Positions 59,361 to 64,000 of a DNA stretch of 64,000 nucleotides are shown piece after piece. The notes below the pieces were generated by a model. That model was not told where the DNA came from. It did not search any database and was given only the letters and a program-made list of their open reading frames with translations. The translations under genes and the position numbers were made by a program. Source of the DNA: Ruminococcus sp. NK3A76 (GTDB lineage: Bacteria; Bacillota; Clostridia; Oscillospirales; Ruminococcaceae); NCBI RefSeq assembly GCF_000686125.1, contig NZ_JMMA01000002.1:2976001-3040000 (forward strand), written 5' to 3'. Numbering within the stretch: the stretch's first letter is position 1; every line of letters begins with the position of its first letter.

Positions 59361-60845
59361 ATGCTTAAGAAGATATTATCATCAGCCCTTGCACTGTGCA
59401 TGGTTTTCGGTACTGCGGCGGTATTGCCGGAGGGGGCTGTGGAGCTTGGCTCGGATATTGTGGCGAGTGCAAATGATGAGGACGATTATGAAGATGAAGA
59501 ATACCAAGAGGAAGAAGTCTTGGTATTTGGTGATTATACTTATGGTTTACGTGATGACGGTTCGGTTATAATAAAAGAATATAATGGAAAAGCCCAAACG
59601 TTAAGAGTTCCGTCAGAGATAGACGGAAAAAAAGTAACCGCCATAGAAAGCTATGCATTTGAGAATACTAGTCTTACAAGTATAATACTGCCTGAAACTA
59701 TAACGATCATAGATGCTATGGCATTCAATGATTGTAAAAACCTGAAAAGCATTACTTTGTCTGATTCAATTGAAGATCTGACAATGTATGCCTTTTACGA
59801 ATGCTCAGCTCTTGAAAGCATAAATATGCCCAAATGCTTAACTAAGATCGGTATAAACGCATTTTTAGGATGTACAAAGCTAAAAAATGTAGTGCTTCCA
59901 AGTGGTTTAAAGACCATTGACGGAGGTGCATTTTATGAGTGTAAGAGTTTTACAGATATCGTGATACCTGACGGTGTTACTGCAATATCGGATTATGCAT
60001 TCTTTGATTGCAATAATCTAAAAAGTATTGAGATACCGTCAAGTGTTACCCAAATAGGTGAAAAGGCAATAGGATATATCTTCGGGGAAAAAACAGACAG
60101 ATTTACGGGAGAAATATTGAAAAATCCCAATACTGTTATCAAGTGCAAATCCGGTTCTGCCGCCGAAAAATACGCCAAAGAAAATAACATCAAATATGAA
60201 CTCTTAGACAAGCCTGCCCACACCCATTCCTACACCACCAAGGTCATAAAGCCCACCTACGACGCACAGGGCTACACCCTCCACACCTGCTCCTGCGGTG
60301 ACAGCTATAAGGACACCTACACTGCAAAGCTTGTCCGCACAAGTATCGCAAAGGCTACAGTAAGCAGTCTTTCCAACAAGACCTACACCGGCAAGGCTAT
60401 CAAGCAGACCCCTGTAGTCAAGCTCTCGGGCAAGACGCTCAAATCCGGCACAGACTACACCGTAACCTACAAGAACAACAAGGCCGTAGGTACTGCGACT
60501 GTCACCATAACCGGCAAGGGCGCATACACGGGCACAGTCAGCAAGACATTCAAGATCTGCCCCAAGAAGACCACCCTCAAATCTGTAAAATCACCCAAGA
60601 CAAAGCAGCTCAAAGTCACCTACAGCAAGGTCGCAGGCGTGACCGGGTATCAGGTTACTTACTCGACAAGTGCTAAATTTACAAAGGCGACTACCAAGTC
60701 TGTAAACGTCAAGGGCACTTCCAAGACGATATCTAAGCTGACAAAGGGCAAGACCTACTATGTCAAAGTCCGCAGCTATAAGACAGTCGGCAAGACAAAG
60801 TTCTACAGCGGATACAGCGCAGTCAAGAAAGTCAAGGTAAAATAA
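59361..60845 (+). CDS. secreted BspA-type LRR protein with Ig-like and Fn3 C-terminus
   Basis: 494 residues starting MLKKILSSALALCMVFGTAA (AAAAAGGAG eight bases upstream). Signal peptide, an acidic stretch, about six LRR_5 repeats (residues about 75-270), a Cys-containing link (YTLHTCSCGDSYKDTY), one YTGKAIKQTPVVKLSGKTL Ig-like module, and an Fn3-like domain with a Lys/Tyr-rich end (KTYYVKVRSYKTVGKTKFYS, VKKVKVK). The basic tail probably binds the cell wall. It is a paralogue of 61545-62909, which lies convergent to it. Confidence 0.92.
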   Translation: MLKKILSSALALCMVFGTAAVLPEGAVELGSDIVASANDEDDYEDEEYQEEEVLVFGDYTYGLRDDGSVIIKEYNGKAQTLRVPSEIDGKKVTAIESYAFENTSLTSIILPETITIIDAMAFNDCKNLKSITLSDSIEDLTMYAFYECSALESINMPKCLTKIGINAFLGCTKLKNVVLPSGLKTIDGGAFYECKSFTDIVIPDGVTAISDYAFFDCNNLKSIEIPSSVTQIGEKAIGYIFGEKTDRFTGEILKNPNTVIKCKSGSAAEKYAKENNIKYELLDKPAHTHSYTTKVIKPTYDAQGYTLHTCSCGDSYKDTYTAKLVRTSIAKATVSSLSNKTYTGKAIKQTPVVKLSGKTLKSGTDYTVTYKNNKAVGTATVTITGKGAYTGTVSKTFKICPKKTTLKSVKSPKTKQLKVTYSKVAGVTGYQVTYSTSAKFTKATTKSVNVKGTSKTISKLTKGKTYYVKVRSYKTVGKTKFYSGYSAVKKVKVK

Positions 60846-60848
60846 CAA

Positions 60849-60881
60849 AAAGGGAGGCATCAGGCCTCCCTTATATTTTTT
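60849..60881. terminator. bidirectional terminator between LRR and DUF1653 genes
   Basis: AAGGGAGG, loop, GCCTCCCTT then TATATTTTT; A-rich on the other side. It overlaps the end of the DUF1653 gene. Confidence 0.85.
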
Positions 60882-61095
60882 CAAACCTTTTCCTGCCGCT
60901 GCCGTCTGAGGCGGGCTCGTTCCACATATCGGCAGGACGCACCCAGATGCCGCCCTCGCCGTAGAGCGCTTTGTACACGACCACCGTTTCAAGCGTCTCG
61001 GTGTGCTTCGCTATTGCCAATACTTCGTATTCATTCCCCTTGAAATGGCGGTAGCGCCCGAGGGGTATCTCTTTCATTGCCTGTTCAACGGTCAT
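60871..61095 (-). CDS. DUF1653 protein
   Basis: 74 residues. YRHFKGNEYEVLAIAKHTET, VVYKALYGEGGIWVRPADMW is the complete DUF1653 signature, a small SH3-like domain of unknown function seen alone in many bacteria. AGGAGG precedes the ATG. It is read from the promoter at 61224-61252 through a decayed leader ORF. Confidence 0.93.
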   Translation of the reverse strand: MTVEQAMKEIPLGRYRHFKGNEYEVLAIAKHTETLETVVVYKALYGEGGIWVRPADMWNEPASDGSGRKRFEKI

Positions 61096-61208
61096 AGTGT
61101 TCCTCCTTTGTCAGAAGCTGAGTGCCTTTGCAAACGCCTTCATCTCGTCAAGCGTGGTGTCCTTGTCTGCTGCAAAGTGCTGCTAAAAATGCTTTTTTAT
61201 GGCTGCCT
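61096..61208 (-). pseudogene. decayed small gene upstream of DUF1653
   Basis: On the minus strand AAAGGAGG is followed after eight bases by ATAAAAAAGCATTTTTAG, then an open frame ending in DKDTTLDEMKAFAKALSF and TGA just before the DUF1653 ribosome site. Restoring ATA to ATG and TAG to CAG would give a protein of about 30 residues beginning MKKHFQQHFAA. As it stands there is no start codon and an early stop. The identity is unknown. Confidence 0.45.
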
Positions 61209-61223
61209 CCTCCTTTTTTTCTC

Positions 61224-61252
61224 ATTATACACCCGATGCCAGTAAATGTCAA
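61224..61252 (-). promoter_or_regulatory. promoter of the DUF1653 transcript
   Basis: TTGACA, 17-base spacer, TATAAT, minus strand. Confidence 0.85.
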
Positions 61253-61330
61253 CAGCCGGTAAACAAAAAGGGCAGACGCTTAAGCGCAGGCGCAATGAAG
61301 AAGTTTAATGGGCAGAGCTTTGTTCAGCGC

Positions 61331-61475
61331 CTGCTAAAAGAAGAAAGAATAAAGAAAAAAGAATAATGAATAATAAAGGTATCGACCTGCGGTCGATGAT
61401 CAAAAATATCATCGCCGAAGGCGATACCTTTATTTTTATTTCTTATTTATTCTTTCTTCTTTATTATTTTAGCAG
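61331..61475. repeat. AT-rich long hairpin repeat, family B, copy 3
   Basis: Starts CTGCTAAAAGAAGAAAGAAT and ends TTTTAGCAG; arms of about 50 bases, centre GGTATCG...GATGAT-ATCATC...CGATACC, very like 38906-39041. The surrounding 61253-61544 holds no gene. Confidence 0.88.
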
Positions 61476-61544
61476 TGGCGCATATATAGCCTGATATGCA
61501 AATACTTCTTTACCGCCACTGCGCTTATGTCTGCCCCGTGATGC

Positions 61545-62909
61545 TTATTTTACCTTGACTTTCTTTACAGCCGAATATCCGCTGTAATACTTCTTGCCGT
61601 CAACTGTCTTGTAGCTGCGGACCTTGACATAATATGTCTTGCCCTTGGTGAGCTTGCTGATAGTCTTGCTTGTACCCTTGACGTTTACCGACTTTGTGGT
61701 AGCCTTGGTAAACTTCGAGCTTGTCGAGTAAGTCACCTGATACCCGGTCACGCCTGCGACCTTGCTGTAGGTCACTTTCAGCTGCTTGGTCTTTGGAGAT
61801 TTTGCAGTTTTGAGGGTGGTCTTCTTCGGGCATATCTTGAAGGTAGCCTTGACTGTGCCTGTGTATGCGCCCTTGCCGGTTATGGTGACTGTAGCCGTGC
61901 CTACTGCCTTATTGTTTTTGTAGGAGACTGTATAGTCTGTGCCTGCTTTCAGCGTCTTGCCGGCGACTTTTACTACAGGGGTCTGCTTGATAGCTTTGCC
62001 GGTGTAGTGGCGGTTTTTAAGACCTGATACTTCCGCATAGTTTATGCTTTTTTTGGAAGACCATATCAGGTTCTTTCCGTCTTTGCTGTAAAGCGAACCG
62101 TCAATTGACGAAAAATACTTACTACCTTGTCCGACTTCTATTCTTTTTAAGCCCATAGGTTTTACACCCGGGTAACTTTCAAATGCTAACACATTTATTT
62201 CTGATAAGCTGTCGGGCAGTTTAATTCTTTTAAGGTTTGTACACCCCTGAAACGCATATCCCTCAATGCTCTTTAAGCTCTCGGGCATCTTTATGGTCTT
62301 GACATTTTCACAGCCGTCAAACGCCAAGGGGCAGATAACTTCTATGCCTTCAGGTATCGTTACATTTTCAGGTGCGACCGCAGGAAGACAGCATATGAGC
62401 ATTTTGGTATCTTTACTGTAAAGCAACCCGTTGCTGAAAACAAAAGCACTGTTCTCTTTGCCCAAATTAATTGTTTTAAGCTTTTTACATTTGTCAAATG
62501 GGTAATCACCGATTATTTTCACACTGTCAGGTATTGTTATACTTGTAAGGTTTTCGCAGCCTGAAAATGCGCCTTGGATAATTTCTGTGATGCCATCAGA
62601 GATAGTTATGCTTTCGACCTCATTATGGAAGCCAAAGGCAAGATAGCTGATCTTTGTAACTCGTTTACCATTGATGACCGAAGGTATAGTTACAGACGCC
62701 GTATCCTTTTTCGTATATCCGGTTATAATAGCAACACTGTCATCGTTTGATGAGTATTCGTATTCAAAGCCGTCATATGTATCGGTGTATACATAATCCG
62801 CCCTCGCCTCTATCTGCGTGCCAAACTCCACAGCCCCCTCCGGCAGCACCGCCGCCGTGCCGAATACCATGCACAGCGCAAGGGCTGATGATAATAATTT
62901 CTTTACCAT
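61545..62909 (-). CDS. secreted BspA-type LRR protein with Ig-like and Fn3 C-terminus (paralogue)
   Basis: 454 residues starting MVKKLLSSALALCMVFGTAA. Signal peptide nearly identical to that of 59361; about eight LRR_5 repeats (ISDGITEIIQGAFSGCENLT and so on), then one Ig-like module (YTGKAIKQTPVVKVAGKTLK) and an Fn3/basic tail that matches the paralogue almost residue for residue. It lies on the opposite strand 700 bases away, so the conserved 3' halves form an inverted repeat in the DNA. GGAAGTG precedes the ATG. Promoter at 62944-62972. Confidence 0.92.
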   Translation of the reverse strand: MVKKLLSSALALCMVFGTAAVLPEGAVEFGTQIEARADYVYTDTYDGFEYEYSSNDDSVAIITGYTKKDTASVTIPSVINGKRVTKISYLAFGFHNEVESITISDGITEIIQGAFSGCENLTSITIPDSVKIIGDYPFDKCKKLKTINLGKENSAFVFSNGLLYSKDTKMLICCLPAVAPENVTIPEGIEVICPLAFDGCENVKTIKMPESLKSIEGYAFQGCTNLKRIKLPDSLSEINVLAFESYPGVKPMGLKRIEVGQGSKYFSSIDGSLYSKDGKNLIWSSKKSINYAEVSGLKNRHYTGKAIKQTPVVKVAGKTLKAGTDYTVSYKNNKAVGTATVTITGKGAYTGTVKATFKICPKKTTLKTAKSPKTKQLKVTYSKVAGVTGYQVTYSTSSKFTKATTKSVNVKGTSKTISKLTKGKTYYVKVRSYKTVDGKKYYSGYSAVKKVKVK

Positions 62910-62943
62910 AAAATAACACTTCCTTCATAATTAATGTAACTTT

Positions 62944-62972
62944 ATTATAGCATATATAATTAAATTCTTCAA
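62944..62972 (-). promoter_or_regulatory. promoter of 61545-62909
   Basis: TTGAAG, 17-base spacer, TATAAT, minus strand. Confidence 0.75.
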
Positions 62973-63049
62973 GACGAATTTATCCAAAATACTACTTGTA
63001 AAACTGTGAAAATCAAACAAAAACCGCAGACTCACAGCCTGCGGTCTAT

Positions 63050-63754
63050 TTATTTAACTATCTTCGCCTTTGCCCTCGGATATTTTGCAGGGGTCTCGCT
63101 TACCTTGCGGACGACGATTAGCGTCCTGCCGTCGCCGTTAGGGAGAGTGTATTCTGTCACCTGCTCGGTCTTGCCGCCGAGGCGCTTTATGGCTTCCTTT
63201 GCTTCACCGAGCTCCTCAGCGCCGCTGCTGCCCTTAAGCGCTGTAAACGCACCGCCCACCTTTACAAACGGCAGGCAGTATTCACAGAGCACATACATCG
63301 GCGCTACGGCTCTTGCGCAGGCTATGTCAAAGCTCTCACGCAGCGCTGCATTATGTCCGCCGTCCTCCGCACGGGAGTGTATGCACTCAGCCGAGAGGCC
63401 GCAGCTTTGCGACAGCTCCTGCAAGAACTTTATGCGCTTGTTCAGGCTGTCAAGCAGGGTCAGGGATATATCGTCCCGCATTATCTTTAGCGGACAGGAG
63501 GGAAAGCCTGCCCCCGTGCCGACATCTATCACCTTAGCGCCCTTAGGCACCTCGCACAGCGTGAAGGGGTAAACGCTGTCATAAAAATGCTTGAGCGCTA
63601 TCCCCTCCGGGTCGGTAATGGCGGTGAGGTTTATCTTTTCGTTCCAATCCACGAGCATTTTTGCATACTCGCAAAAGTAAGCATACTGCCCGGGGGTTAT
63701 TGTCATTTTGCCCTTTTCAAACAGAGCAGAGAATTCATTTTCGGGTATAAGCAT
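63050..63754 (-). CDS. rsmG: 16S rRNA (guanine527-N7)-methyltransferase
   Basis: 234 residues starting MLIPENEFSALFEKGKM (GGAG seven bases upstream; the longer frame has no ribosome site). YAKMLVDWNEKINLTAITDP, the SAM motif VIDVGTGAGFPSCPLKI, LLDSLNKRIKFLQEL, and ARAVAPMYVLCEYCLPFVK are hallmarks of RsmG (GidB). It methylates G527 of 16S rRNA; loss gives low-level streptomycin resistance in other bacteria. Nothing unusual. Confidence 0.97.
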   Translation of the reverse strand: MLIPENEFSALFEKGKMTITPGQYAYFCEYAKMLVDWNEKINLTAITDPEGIALKHFYDSVYPFTLCEVPKGAKVIDVGTGAGFPSCPLKIMRDDISLTLLDSLNKRIKFLQELSQSCGLSAECIHSRAEDGGHNAALRESFDIACARAVAPMYVLCEYCLPFVKVGGAFTALKGSSGAEELGEAKEAIKRLGGKTEQVTEYTLPNGDGRTLIVVRKVSETPAKYPRAKAKIVK

Positions 63755-63818
63755 GGCGGTCTCCTTTTTAAAACATATCACTTATTACTTTAGATTATAC
63801 ATCATCGCAAGTGAAATG

Positions 63819-64000
63819 TCAATCAAATACAAGTGTGAATCCATCATATTCGATATCAGGGTCGCCATAGGAGGTCATGGTCTTTTCAAGTGACTGTTCA
63901 AGCAGCGGATCGTTTTTTAATACGCTTTCAAGCCCTGCGCTGACTGTCACTGTCATAGTAAACTCATCACCAGCCGTGTACTGTGCGGTGTTACTGTCGA
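63819..64000 (-). CDS. C-terminal part of an unknown protein (runs off right edge)
   Basis: The last 59 or so codons of a minus-strand gene: AGDEFTMTVTVSAGLESVLK, ...YGDPDIEYDGFTLVFD, stop TGA at 63819-63821. Beta-rich and possibly part of an extracytoplasmic domain. The start and most of the gene are outside the window. Confidence 0.6.
   Translation of the reverse strand, partial: DSNTAQYTAGDEFTMTVTVSAGLESVLKNDPLLEQSLEKTMTSYGDPDIEYDGFTLVFD

Noticed and set aside
1-64000. CRISPR array or cas genes
   Set aside because: No evenly spaced direct repeats with unique spacers and no cas-like proteins. The regular repeats present are protein-coding (29850-34283, 54455-54600) or palindromic elements.

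Overview
The window looks like chromosome of a low-to-moderate GC gut or rumen Firmicute close to Ruminococcus (Oscillospiraceae). The evidence is type I dockerin repeats on secreted proteins, BspA-type leucine-rich-repeat surface proteins with tandem Ig-like repeats and Fn3 tails, Ser- or Thr-rich lipoproteins, consensus sigma-A promoters (TTGACA-17-TATAAT) with AGGAGG ribosome sites, a rubredoxin-first (reverse) rubrerythrin, and YtrA-type GntR/ABC operons. No species call is possible from the sequence alone.

Layout. 1-12.9 kb, all minus strand: an unusual ECF sigma factor fused in one reading frame to an FtsX-type permease (runs off the left edge), a decayed lipoprotein gene, a LolD/MacB-like ABC system (ATPase plus two FtsX permeases), a second operon of two lipoproteins plus an ABC-2 exporter, and a chimera of a sigma-factor start with a DUF4367 anti-sigma-type domain. 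13.1-14.4 kb: an IS3-family element that has cut off the 3' end of a large cytoplasmic LRR gene. That gene is preceded by a strong promoter, a cyclic-di-GMP-I riboswitch and a 50-residue ORF. 17.8-23.5 kb: an integrative mobilizable element (sigma-like regulator, RepA-like ATPase, candidate oriT, MobC, MOBP relaxase with a second gene nested out of frame, Xis, tyrosine integrase carrying an XRE insert), followed by tRNA-Arg(ACG). 23.9-28.8 kb: an accessory cluster with a SUKH gene split by a 172-bp palindromic element, an ART-like protein, an orphan ABC ATPase and an XRE regulator. 28.9-34.3 kb: two dockerin proteins, one with 15 Ig-like repeats. 34.5-38.9 kb: an OhrR-like regulator, a LacI-type sensor fused to a GGDEF diguanylate cyclase, and a four-gene operon (zeta-like kinase, FakA-type C-terminal fragment, MaoC hydratase, hydrolase). 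39-46.4 kb: zinc-ribbon membrane protein, tRNA-Pro(TGG), S23-type four-helix protein, GntR/ABC operon with a damaged ATPase start, Rrf2 regulator, rubrerythrin, lipoprotein. 46.5-51 kb: formate-tetrahydrofolate ligase, a lipoprotein/CBS/D-Ala-D-Ala carboxypeptidase operon, then a 632-bp GC-rich palindrome. 51.7-64 kb: AraC regulator, solute-binding protein with an Asp-Ala-repeat surface protein, Zn/Cd P-type ATPase with a separate HMA chaperone, an HTH/coiled-coil protein, two convergent LRR paralogues around a DUF1653 gene, rsmG and a partial gene.

Connections. The GGDEF enzyme (about 35-37 kb) can make c-di-GMP and the riboswitch (about 17.4 kb) can read it, so the window holds both the writer and a reader of one second messenger. 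Three families of palindromic intergenic repeats are present. The 172-bp family (three copies of exactly equal length, 4-bp YTAA flanks, arms that differ between copies but stay complementary within each) and the sigma-FtsX fusion are the strongest candidates for something undescribed. All functions are inferred from the sequence and from recalled family features; no database was searched.
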